From the NCBI GenBank assembly GCA_003116975.1, contig BGKB01000099.1, forward strand, positions 62,001-126,000: a DNA stretch of 64,000 bases. The letters run 5' to 3'. Of this stretch, positions 49,501-60,700 are shown piece by piece. The notes under the pieces were generated by a model. That model did no database searches. It saw only the letters and a program-made list of their open reading frames with translations, and had not been told where the DNA came from. The position numbers and the translations under genes were made by a program. Position 1 is the first letter of the stretch. Every line of letters begins with the position of its first letter. This stretch comes from Aurantiochytrium sp. KH105. Its lineage: Eukaryota > Sar > Bigyra > Thraustochytrida > Thraustochytriidae.

Positions 49501-50871
49501 AAGCAACGCAAACGCAAAAGGCGTTATCGCCTTGTCGAGCCCAGCGAAGAGGAGCTGCAGCCAGTGCATGTGGCATTCCACACTGCACATACTCTCTTTG
49601 GCGTTCAGCTCAGCATCATGATTGCCCTGAAAAATGGTGACCTCGTTAAATGGAATACTGACCATGAAAAGTCATACGGTGATCGAAGCGTGTACTGTCC
49701 TTCGCACGCCCACGTTGAGCCACAGAACCCGCGCGATCCAAATGTACTTCCAGGGAACCCTCGTCACAAAGGAGAGCTGTTCGGGTCAACGATCCGGCGT
49801 GAGTTTTACCAGGGGCACAAGCACTCTCCAAAGTTTATTGGCTTTGTCAACAGATGCTCAGAAATTATGTACACGGTTGATGAAAAAGATCGCATGCGTC
49901 TCTGGCCCTATGAGCCCAGCCAATTCTCCGGCTTTGGATGGTATGTTCCGCTTCAGCGCTTCACACTCGACTTGCGCGCCATCTCGTACACTGCGGATCG
50001 TGCCTTTCCCGTCGAGAAAGTCTTTCCTCCAGAGGGCGTGGAGATCCCATCTGCCCCGCCCCCAAAGACTTTGGCCCTCAGCAGCGCTCGAAGCGCAGAG
50101 AGCAAGGCCCTCGACGAGGAGAAAGCCCTCGAAAAAGATGTGAGCTTTTTAACGCTAGCGAGGGACGAAGAGAGACTCCTTGCAACGCTTGAGCTGCAAG
50201 ACAAGCCCTGGCTCGTGCGCGAGACTGGCGAAAAGCAGCGCGTCATGCAGGTTTTTGCTCCCGACGATGTTCCTGACGACAAAAGTAGCCCGCATCACGT
50301 GCTAATCCACTCTAAAGGTGGGACGCTTGTGCAGCACATGATCTCGTACTTTTCGCCTCGGGTCAGCGAAGGAATTCTCGAGGATGTCTCGCTGTCGCAT
50401 GCAGGGTCCGAGATTCTCTTTCTTGTACGATATCCTGCAACAGCAGAAAAGCCAGGAACGCTTCGCATATTTGTCTATGACACCGTGACGCTGGGCTTGG
50501 AGCCCACCGCCGTGGAAATACTCATGGAAGGAAAAATTCGACCGCGCCTCGCAGTGTCACCTTTGCTCAAGGAGGTCGGCTCCGACTATGTGTACATTCT
50601 GATGAACTCGTGCGTGCATGTTGTTTCACTCACAAGTGGCCTCTTTGCGACGCAGCGGCTCAATCCTCTCGGAAAGAATGTTGAGCCAGGCGTGCGACTT
50701 ACGGATCTCGTTCTTCTTCGAGACCACCAGCATCTTGCTTGTACAGGCCCAGCGAGCGACACTGTCTACCTTTTCGCCATTGATAATCCAGCGCAAGGCT
50801 CTGGAGACCTTCTCATGGACCGCTACCATCGCCCACGAATGGAGCATACGCCGCGCGAATGTGACGTTTGA
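46591..50871 (+). CDS. coiled-coil protein with C-terminal WD40-like propeller
   Basis: 1426 residues, single exon, from ATG 46591 (MASGDNDDD). An acidic, Ser-rich N-terminus (~1-150) is followed by long coiled-coil stretches (~160-420 and ~480-560, rich in E/R/L heptads). A helical domain spans ~570-700 (VRGILMDAVNDFLESYEPFD), then more coil with an acidic patch. From ~800 to the end there are beta-rich repeats such as DYLAVGTGTGRILVYDV and DEAGTVRLLSTL, with VNRCSEIMYTVDEKDRMRLWPY later, typical of WD40 blades. The arrangement resembles flagellar CFAP/WDR scaffold proteins, but I cannot name an orthologue. It converges closely (116 bp) on the giant gene. Confidence 0.75.
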   Translation: MASGDNDDDAKAWVTAESSLALEQISEEVNEADDDAGPDADVDEANSQRRLSIDSRTEDATAKNSKGRGRENATKTESPGNDASSQPERTTQVLELLRENRRSSMFESMERIRSQKLVQGTSRRSLASLRRSSAMSVTSSQRSSREELEDAIIDALLAKDVNDLSATEFKTLEESFSKNERRVNEMREKLSQHQEFHQSKRAAALQDELDNIDVRVESERMERENLEAQLQALREREATFAIEDDNLAAELHDMELQHQLESVAMLRIKADKIRREREQLETTERVRKVEIEAILEENDRRSISGEATLKRLLARVGTLQKELREPVYAEDPEFSKDINAAFALVDDGSKNAESDFAKLFDKVAQVREERWESKLRALESELGELCEERARLAAEEREVEKRRAHHEKLVAQGLEYLVELELGHAPPADYVLANLLQNQVPELVPQTLSPETGKDASFIDSSGTQDDETLKDKDVDELFDELDTFNIDHFAKRVEEEIEVTQSRIASHHADIQTLEKERQWVESDSVFGPHEQKAYDGSLGPASYPKASLPSFEIVRGILMDAVNDFLESYEPFDVAQLRQEAEQAVVKWQASGSMLERRIQEEDRENAVRMVADDITNSTLDSVLRGIFGEVETARLLSRKIADKLVLGSVFSLWQGDGQVPDEMKNQVTSTFTELQQRRDARDLVQLSHSRKPTTTMHLKLEKAILPQETSVFNSTNAAYSKASMQRIREELEKKRMREQAYEEELVEKRLDPSLELEAEANGEAKKDRDADDGEESSSEDEEDEDATKLQFALVQPIEPEKVTARTPEFRRVEKDFWNGVTFRSKHIKVRSSQGAPTALAGSAGGDYLAVGTGTGRILVYDVRPEKEALLLRKYQPKNMPAAIVQLVWSTDQGSLLLSLDEAGTVRLLSTLPSPQHAGKTHVWQKVLKPVLLEELLEITWQDFDRPVQENLYDDDDDIEQYKAKIRAKQRKRKRRYRLVEPSEEELQPVHVAFHTAHTLFGVQLSIMIALKNGDLVKWNTDHEKSYGDRSVYCPSHAHVEPQNPRDPNVLPGNPRHKGELFGSTIRREFYQGHKHSPKFIGFVNRCSEIMYTVDEKDRMRLWPYEPSQFSGFGWYVPLQRFTLDLRAISYTADRAFPVEKVFPPEGVEIPSAPPPKTLALSSARSAESKALDEEKALEKDVSFLTLARDEERLLATLELQDKPWLVRETGEKQRVMQVFAPDDVPDDKSSPHHVLIHSKGGTLVQHMISYFSPRVSEGILEDVSLSHAGSEILFLVRYPATAEKPGTLRIFVYDTVTLGLEPTAVEILMEGKIRPRLAVSPLLKEVGSDYVYILMNSCVHVVSLTSGLFATQRLNPLGKNVEPGVRLTDLVLLRDHQHLACTGPASDTVYLFAIDNPAQGSGDLLMDRYHRPRMEHTPRECDV

Positions 50872-50987
50872 GTGGAGGCACGCATGGACAAAAAGAGAAT
50901 GATAAAGAAAGATTCTTGTATTTTGGGATGTTATCGTGAATTGTGCTCGCGATTTATCTTCGAAAACTCTTCTATAGTTGACACAGC

Positions 50988-51657
50988 TTACGCAAGCGGA
51001 TGGCCGTCGCTATCGTCCGAGTTCATACGCTGCTTTGCTGCGCGCGAGTGTGGCGGGCGCTGTGGAACAGGGCGCGACGCATTTGGCACAGGTGGGGGTC
51101 TAGTCGACGCAGCCAATGGCGCAGGAGGTCTTTGCGCGGAGCTGTCCATGCGTGCCATGACCTGTGAGCTCGTGGGACGGCTGGGTCCGCTTGCTGTTGT
51201 TGGCTGGGGCACACTCATCCGATTGCGAACTTGCGAAGACTTTGTCGGGACCGGAGGAACTGAGTGCTGTACAGCAGCTGGTCGCGCATATTGTTGCGGA
51301 GGAGGTTGAGGCGGTGGCACCGATGTTGAACTTATCGGCGAGGATCGTGCTGCCGGGCTTCGAGTCGACGAGGAGAACGATGACTGCGGAATGTGTTGTG
51401 ATGCAGCCTGCTGCGGCTGGGTTCGAGGAATAGGTGTTGGTACGGACTGTGGCGAAGGTGCGGCAGCAGAATGCGAAGAAGACTGGTGAGCTGGTTGCGA
51501 TGTCGCGTGAGATCGAGGGACTGGTGGGGGCACGGGATGCGAAGATTGCGTCTGCTGCTGTGAAAATGCTGGCTTCGGTGCAAAACCTGCCCTGGGCATG
51601 GACCCGCCACGTGTCATCGAGCTCGTACGCGGCAAGACGGGTGGGGCTTTTGGTTGT

Positions 51658-51710
<53 letters not shown>

Positions 51711-54700
51711 CCGGCCTGTTGGGGACCGAGGTACAGGTGCATTCGAGCCCGCGACCGCAATAGGGGGCTGGATCGGCATGTGCGTAATGTTGGCTGAATG
51801 CGCACTTTGTTGACCTTGCGCACCACCACTCCGGGGTTGCTGCTGCTGCTGCTGCTGCTGCTGCGACTTGGCACGACCAATCGCCTCAATGTCACTCTTG
51901 CTGAGGTTGAAGACGCGATCCCGAAGATCATAAATGACCTCCTTGGCAGGAAACTCGTGACCCTCGATAACGAAAAGGGTGCGCAAAGAGTTGACGACCC
52001 AGATCGAGCCTGGACGGCCACCTGAAGCACCCGAATCCTCCCAGATCTTGACTGGCTTGAGCGAGGATACCGCGCACCAGTGTTTTGGCACGCATCGTAC
52101 AGATGTCACGTCAGGAGGTGTATCTGTAGTTGTGGCGACCATACCGAGCGCCACGAAGGCAGCATTGGGTGGGACCGGACGCCAAGCGAAAAAGGGAGAC
52201 CCGTGCTGCTGGCTCCATACTTGATTGAAGCGGACAGGATGCGGCAGAATCCGGTTAATGAGCGGCATCATGAGCTCGCTCTGTCCAGAAACGCCCCAAC
52301 GCTCGTTATCGCGCACCTCGAGTGTAAATTTGACGCCACGCACAGGGTCCGTCAGAGAGCTCTTCGAAAAGAAGCCCTTCGAGTTGCCTGGCTTGTCGAG
52401 AGCGCCGTGCGCGTAGTAGCCAAGGCAAACCTTGGAACGGTTCTGCTTGAGCAGCGAGGAGTCGAGCTCGGGGGACCAGACACTGGCCTTGAGTTTTGTC
52501 ATCGCGCCTTGCGAGTTCCACACGCGGCTAAAGTGGTGCACCTCCTTGACCTTGACGCGAAATTGTGCCACGACATCGGCTTGAAGAGCCCTCTTCTCCA
52601 AGGCAATCTGCTGGCCGTCATCACGACCGCCTACGAGCTCTTTGATGCGCTTGGGCTCAATAACAATGTCCGCAAAGTTCTCCTGTTTGATGAGACCACG
52701 TTCCGACATGGACGCTTCGAGACGTCGATCGTAAAATGCCGCGCGGAATTCTTCGAGCGAGAGATGGCCGTCCATGTCAGAGTCCAAATTTCGCATGATG
52801 GCATAGACCTGCTCGGGCCCCACGCGCACACCAAGCCACTCGAGCGCGCCGTAGAGCTCCGAGCACCCGACCAAACCATTTCGATCCGAGTCGAAAGCGC
52901 GGAAAGCGTCAAGAATAAACATGCCACGCTGATAAATGAGGCCGCGAATGCGGCTAATGGTCGCGCGCTCTTCCAATAAACTGTACTCGTGGTCCACTGT
53001 AAAGAGACGATGCAAAGCCGTCTCGCGCACCGAGCGACGCGACCGGCGTCGACACTCGCGAACTTCCTCGAACCAGCGCTCGCGCGCGGCTGGCTTGTTC
53101 ACCTGTAAGGCGCGAAGAAGCATATTCAAATGCCGCTCCTTGTAATATATTTCGCCGTTGATAAAGCGAAAGGTTTCGTAAAAGGAGGTCTCATGGTACT
53201 CGCTCGCGGATTTATAACCCACCGTGGAGTCAAGAAGAGACTTGGTGTACAGGGAGTGCATGCCAACAAAGGTACTTCCGTTGCCGTCGAGCATGGGCTT
53301 GCCTTGACGTTGCCGCATGTGCATAAGACCTCGAAGCGCTTCGGCTTCGTACAAGGAGAGCGCCGCAAAGTGGCGCCCTTCCTGCAGATGGTAAAACACC
53401 CGTTGCTCAATGAGTGTCTTGAAGGCGTTGATGTCAATGCCCTCGAATGTATCGAGGTTGATATCACCGCCTCGCTGCAAAAGCCGCTGCAGGGACTCTT
53501 GCAACGAGTTCGCCAAATAATTCTCCAGTTGCTTCCGTTGATCTTCCCATGTTCTCGCTTCACCCTGGTCGCCGGAGCGCGCCAATTTTGATTCATCGGC
53601 CTCAATGGTCACGTCTTCAAAGCCGGCAATCTCGTTCCCAAGGCGCAAAAGGTCATCGGGCGCCACGTCTAATGCCAGCATGAGCTCGAAAAGCTCGTCT
53701 TTCTTGAGTCGCTGATCGCTGTCAATATCAAACATGTTGAACGCCCCAGAAAGATGGCTCCAGGTGTCCTTGGAAAGATGCGTTTGCGAAGCGCCCAAGA
53801 GTGTCGCCGAGTTTGTCAAAGCGCCCGGGTCTGGGACCCACTCCATGAGAATGATGACGTTCTTGATGCGACGGTGTGTGTGCAGACTCCATCCTGGATC
53901 GTAGTGATTGCGGCTAATGTACATGGACTGGGGGAAGGTAATGGGAACGGGCGATTCGGTAAGCTTGCGGTGCATCGCAAACTCGGAGCATGGAAAGAAC
54001 TTCATGGCCGGCGCGGCGTTGGCTTTGCCCAAGAGTTCCACATCCCATGGGACAGGAGACTCGTCCTTGCGAGAGTACTTTTTCTTGACGTACTCTTCTG
54101 GCTCGAGCTGTTGGACTTTTTCCTGTTCTTGCTCTTGCTCTTGTTCTTGTTCCTGTTCTTGTTCCTGCTCCTGTTCTTGGACCTGTTCCGCGTTGAACAC
54201 TTGTTCTTTGGCCACCTCGTCTTGCGACCCGACGCCCTCTACGCCAGCGAGCGTTGGCACGAGCGTCCCAGCTCGTGCCGCGACGCGACTGCGTTCCTCG
54301 GCGTCCTTGACCTTTCGTGTGATGCTAGTGATTACCTCGCGATCGCCTTCGGAAGCAATGAGATCGCTGTGATCGTTGACGAGATTCTCAATCTTCTCGG
54401 CAAATGGCTGCGCCCGAGGTACAGCAGTGGCCACAGAGTAGTCGACACGCTCACGAAAGGCATCGATCGACTTTTCTAGAAATTGATTCCCGGCAGCTGC
54501 ATCGCCGCGTTCGCCGACCTTGGCCGAATTCATGAGAACAAAGTGATGAGCACGCTTGCGCCACACATTACTCGTGCTCTGCTCGCAAAGCAAGTTGAAT
54601 TGGATCTTCTCTGACCTCATGGAGTTGATGACGAGCCACTCAGTCACTTCGCGCAGCCGCTCTGCAAGTTGAGGTGTTCGCTGCAGACTCTGCGCCTCGT

Positions 54701-57700
54701 CACGCGTTCGCTGCGATTCCTGCGCAGAGAGATTTTCGGCAGCAAGCTGAGAGAGCTCGCTTGGACTCACAGTCTTGCCATGGCCAGCAGCAACCTGCAG
54801 CTTGATCAACATGTCGACCTCTGGAATCACCAGGAGTTCAATGGTTTGCCCGACGCCGATGCCGCGCATGCGAAAGGCACCCTGCGCATAGTCCCGAAAG
54901 GTCATATCCTTGCCGAGGGTTAGCGCTGCGCGGGCTGATATCGCTTGCTTGATATCCATGCCGGTCGTGTGGACCTGATCGTAAAAGGAGAATCGACGGT
55001 CGGGGGCAATACCCGATCGATCCAGTGGAATGATCTTGCCCGATCGAGTAAGGACCATCTTGCGGTCCGCGCTGTCTAGAAAAACAACACCCTCCACATC
55101 CTCAGGAAGCCCGTTTCGCAGCAGAAAAGCAGCGACCTCAATGTTACTGTATCCGGTGACCAGCGCCCCAGTGTCAATAAGAGCCTGATAAGCTGGCCGC
55201 ATTGTAGCAATCGATCGCAGCAAGCTTTCCACGGACCAGCCCCTTTCCACGAGACGGATCGACATCACGCTTGGATCCGTCAAATAATGAAGCATTTTGC
55301 CGTCCGATCCCTTCTCATAGTGACATACTCCAAACTCAACCGGCAAGAGGTCCGAAGGCGTTCCACTAAAGCCGAGCCGGCGCTTAAACATGATGCTGCC
55401 GCCAAGCTCCTGGCCGCAAGCAGAAATTTTGAGGCCGTGGTGCTGCAAGGTCTCCGGGAAGATGTACGTCGTCAGATAGTAGAGGATTGCATGGGGTGAT
55501 TTCCGCAGCAAGCGATACAAGACGCCCACTTGATAGGTGTCTGACAAATCGATCAACTGCAGCGGCCACAGGTCGTCCAGCTCGATTTCGCGCACGCCAT
55601 CTACATCGCTGCTTTCCACTTCCTTGGCTTCGTCTGAAGCCAATGCATCTTCAGCAGAAACCACTTTGGACTCGGCGGCGACATCCGTCTTGGCACCGCC
55701 TCCTGCTTTGAAGCGGCGCTTCTGCGACTCCACCTTGGTGCCCCGCACGCGGCCGCCCGCGAGCGAGACCCAACGAATGTACAAACGACTCGCCTCGCGT
55801 TTGATGTACGGCCCAACATCCTCCTCGAGGCGTTCGCGGAGATGACGCAAGAGCCAGATGAAGTCCGACATGCGAAGTCCCTCGTACCGGTAGGCAAGGA
55901 TAGTAAGGCCAATGACAACGTCGGGGTGAGAGAACTCTGATGCCCGCGACGGGCAATCCTTACCGGTGAAGGGCACCGCCAAAAGTTTACGGTTCTTGGG
56001 CATGAGCGGGTCAAGAGCCATAAATTTGGCCAAGTCCGTCGCGTTGAGCAGACCGTACTTGACGCGGTCAATCTTGGCGAGAACGAACGGTGTAAACGTA
56101 CCGATCCACTCGCGCGCGAGATTGATCATTTTCACGTTTTCGTCGGTCAGGTTGCTATTGACAACCTCGGCGGCCTTAGGGGCGCCCTTGGGGCCACGCG
56201 TCATGTAATCAAGAGCATCCTGGTCCGAGATTCCATGCAAGCCGCGCATTGAGAGAAACAAAAGCATCCATTGAGCCAGCAGGCCGCGTAACTTGGCCGT
56301 GTAAAAAGATCGCGAAAGCAGTACCAGATGCGGCTGCTGCTGCATCAAGTTCAGCTCGCAACCCTTGGTGATCGCTTCGTTGATGCTCTTGAGCAGTGCT
56401 GCCGCGGACCGAGAGCTCGTGTAGTCCAGCGTCGTTTGACCTGCAGTCCGCGCGAAAAAGGCGTCAAGTAGGTGAAAAGGGATCATCCAGCGCATACCAT
56501 CGTGACCCTTAACGTGGCTTCGAGTAAAGTCAAGGGGCACCTTGTTTCCGATGGGCCAGTTCAGTTCGGACCGGAGCGGGTGCAGAATGAGGTCGACTTC
56601 ATCGAGGATGAGGACACCATCCCGAAAGAGATCAAGGATTCGGCTAGACAACCGCATTTGCTCGCGAAGACGCGTGGCCTCCTCCTTGGTAAGCATTTCC
56701 CGTGCCTTGCTCGTGAGACTGAGGGCCTCCTTGAAAAAGGACTTGATGATGCTCGGTGCGCTACGCATGTCGTCCTCGGATTCGTACTTTGCCGCGTCCA
56801 AGAGATGCGCAGCCTCGACGAGTTTGAGGAAGAAACTCTTGAGTGCTGTGGGCGTAGTGCACACCACGGCGCGAGACTTGCGCGCAATGAGCAGCTTACG
56901 GTACATTTGGCGGTCGACGCTGGTAAAACGATCAAACACAAAGGTGTATACCGGTTTCTGAATGATGGCCGAGAACTTGTCACGCATCACAGCCCGAGAA
57001 AACTCGAGAAGAGCATTGGGGACGACTTGGACAACCAGCGACTTGCCATCGCCCAGGAGAAGCGCCAGAAGGGGGCCCACGACCGTGGTCTTTCCGGCGC
57101 CCATGATCATTTGATGACACCGCGAATCTCCATTTTGCAGAGCGCCCATAAAGTCATATACCAGTTCAACCTGCGATTTGCGCAAAAGAATGCTGTAGGT
57201 AAATTCAAATACGAGGAAGCGCGGATCCAGCTCGTAGCGTCCCTGGCCGGCGCCCGGTTGTTTGACGTAGTGACGCTTCGCGGCGAGCTCCTTGACGACA
57301 GCATCGCTCTTGAGCTGAAGTGCGGGCTCCGGGTCGGCAGAAGCCAGCGCACGGTAGAGATCGTGCGCGGCTCCAATGGCACGCAGGGTCTGCGCCATCC
57401 GGTTTACGCGCATGAGCGTGGCAATGCACATGTCGTGAACCTCCGCCAAGGTTTCCCGCGTGAGAAAGGGATTTAGCTGCGAAAGATGGAAGTCACCCAA
57501 GTTCGACATGAGATTGCCAACAAGGAGCTCAAACCAAATGCGAGGCTCGTTGCCACTGTACTGGTTGAGCAAGAATCCAAGACGCTTGCGCATGCCGTAC
57601 TCGCCATAGGCGTCCTTGGTCGAAACGTCGACCCAGTTGGCAAGATCCAGCACACTCGTGATGGAAGCCTCGGCAATCTTCGTGTCCCGTTCGTAGAGCT

Positions 57701-60700
57701 GCTCGAGTTTGAGAATGAGATCCTGCACCTTCGCGCGATCTTTCAACTTCTCAATGGTTGCACCGTTCGTAATTTCCTCAAAAGCAACCGCATCGTCGCG
57801 CATGCGTTTAAGCAAGTCAAGCGCAATGTGTGACCGCGCCACGGCATGCTTGTCAACCTGCAAGAGGGCCTCGGGGTTGCCTCCTGGCACAAGATCAATT
57901 TTCGCAAGTCCGAGACTTCCGCGCGACTCCTTTGAAACGTGTGCCGCAAGGCCAATCGAGTCAATAGGAGCTGTTGCAAAGGCGCGCGCTTCTTGTGCAT
58001 CGAGTCCAACAACATTGGTTCCGCCTGGGCTCGTCGCCTCAAGCGGGCCGAATTCGCGTCTCTCGAGCCCAAGATCGAGCACTCGGGGCGCGAGCCATGC
58101 ACGGTCGCGGCGCGGGTTCGGGGAGAGTGGTAGGCTAACGTGTGTTCCGGGGCGCCATGGCGTGAATTGCGTCGTCGTTGGCGGCCATTTGATACTCGCC
58201 GTTTTGCTGCGTAGCGTAGAGTTGCACTTTTCCAAGAGACGCTGAATTACGTTCTGACCCTTGAAAATAATCGTGAATTTGTGCTTGCGATCGTCCTCGT
58301 ACTTTGGCATATCGCGAATCAGCTCCGGGTTGTTGGCCAGGATGCGTAGCACCGATGTCATGGTCTGCGTCTTTTTGAACTTGTGTGGCGGCATCATGTG
58401 CAAGAGAACGCTTGCCCAGTTGAAACAATTATCATCATCCAACACACGCACCGACAGCGTACCAGTCATGAGCTCGTATAAAAAGGGAAATCCCTTGGAG
58501 GTCTTGCCACCACGGATCGAGACGCCCCGATTGATCATATCGTGAAAAAGACGCAGACCCTCGACACCACTCAGGTCTGTCGGACGATCGTACGACATCG
58601 GCTTGAGCGAAGAGAATGCCCGCAAGGTCTTGCGCCAGGATGAGGCGTTTTTCCGGTCCTCCAAGGCCGTATCGTCGCGGACCTGATCGAAGCACACACT
58701 CGGTCGCGGACGGGGAGGGTGAAAGACGATGAGTTCATCCGAACCAGCTTGCGAGGTTTGCCCGAGCGCGGTAAGCTGCATCGCGTTGAGCAGGGCGCGA
58801 CGGTTGAAAAGAATCTGACCATTGTTCCGCTTCGACGCACGCAAAAGGTTGCGTCCGGGCGCATTCAACGACACCTCCTCCAGCAAGGTCAATTCTTCGG
58901 ATACCGAAAGACGGCAGCTTGCCGCCACGCGGCGATGCTTGATGGCGTACAAGGACATCTCCTGCACGAGATCCCAGGGGAGACGCATGATACTACGAGC
59001 TCCTAGCGTCACCAGACTGAGCTTGAGACGACAAGCATGCGCATCAGGATGCATATCGAAATTGAGACTGCCCAAAAGATCCAAAATCTGGTCCTCTTCA
59101 GCTGTCAGCGGCGTGTCCGTCACGCAGGAGTCAGCGAGCCGAAAGGCGAGATCGTAGCGTCGGGCCATGAAGCGAAGCAGAAAGAGATAAAGTGCCGAGC
59201 TCAATGTTGGCGTAAAGAGAAACATCTTCGAGAGATGGACCGAATACAGATAGTGCCGCACATCTCCAAGGTTTGCATTCCACTCTGGACTTGTGCGATT
59301 CAGCACAAGCTCCGTTGCAAAGATCATGTTGGGAACCACGGGTCGAGTGGGGTACGCGGTAGCGGCGACGAGAATGAAAAGTTCGCCCTTCCAGTTCTCC
59401 AAAAGAACTGCGTGTGGTAGGCCCCGAACGAGATCGACAATGCGAGGATCACGATTTGCACTCATAAAGAGACCCGTGTGTTCCTGGCTGAAAAGCTTGA
59501 GGTCCACGGGACCGCCCGGTTGGGAAACCTCTTCCTGAAGACGAAATGAAAGACGTACGCGTGAAAGCTCGACAAGGTCGATGCGACAGACGTCAGAGGG
59601 CGTCTGAACATCTGCAAAGGTCCAAACGAGAATGTGGCTGAGATTATCGACGCGAAGCAAGATGCTGGACAAATCTTTGAGCGGGCTCGACGCGGGCGCG
59701 TGCAAGAGATTGAGGAGCGTGTGGCATTCCTCCGTACCGGCTCGCGGGCCGGAGTCAATTGTCACGAATCGCCGCACAAGAGCATATGCCTTGGAATTTC
59801 CGTACCCGCTCGTGTCATCTGGGCCATGAGGAATGATTTCAACGCGCAATCGCGTTCGCGGCTTGATCACGCGGCTCAGCCGATCCTGTGCGCTGAGACT
59901 GCTCGTAGCATCTCCTCCTTCTCCGGACTTGCTTGAATCTTGAATTTCCGCCTTTTCATATCCAATAATCGACTTGTCCTCGACGTCTTGCCAGAATTCG
60001 TACTCATCAAGCAGGGTCTCTGGCAAAAGACCTTTCAGCAGTCTCCGTGGCATGTACTCTTGGACGCCCATCTCCTTGGTCAGATTACGACTGATGACCA
60101 ACGACGGTGACGGAGGACGCGCAGTCGTTGGCACCGACCCAATGCTCAAGACGGGACGCCCCGTGGACCATGACATGGTTGGAACCTCGCCAAAGTCGCC
60201 GAGGCAAAAGCGTGGGTCCGAACTGTAACACAGCGAACGGTACCAGCGCCGACCATGCTCGAGGACCTCATAGACGTGAACGACACGTGGGTTCTGAAAG
60301 ACAACCACTTCGAGCAGCGTCGGGGCCATGCGAGCCTGCGGTGACGCTGCTGCGGACGCCTCGCCAGGTGTATTCGGATCTAGGTAGAGATTGCGCGCCG
60401 GTTGCACTAGACCGCAAAGCACAGCGAAACTCTGCTTTGCAGCGGAAGCGCGTGGGAGAAAGAGCTCAACATGACTCAACACTGTCTGCGCATAGGGCTC
60501 GAGCGCCTTTTGCACCCATGCTTCGGCGGGCTCGAGGGCACTTGGGAAAGGTCGCTGAAATGGATTTGCGATTTCTGTTCGCGTGTCCGGATCCCATAGC
60601 TGCACATCGTGCCGGCGACCTACGAGGCGTTTCCAACTTCGGTTCACGGTGTCCTTAACCTCGGCGCACTGCACACCGTGGCCAAGCGATGGGTCGATAT

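Noticed and set aside
52080-52979. Plus-strand frames opposite the giant gene (also around 53754-54479, 56472-57476 and 62796-63842)
   Set aside because: Mirror ORFs of a GC3-biased gene; no domains, and they overlap conserved EF-hand and ATPase codons on the other strand.
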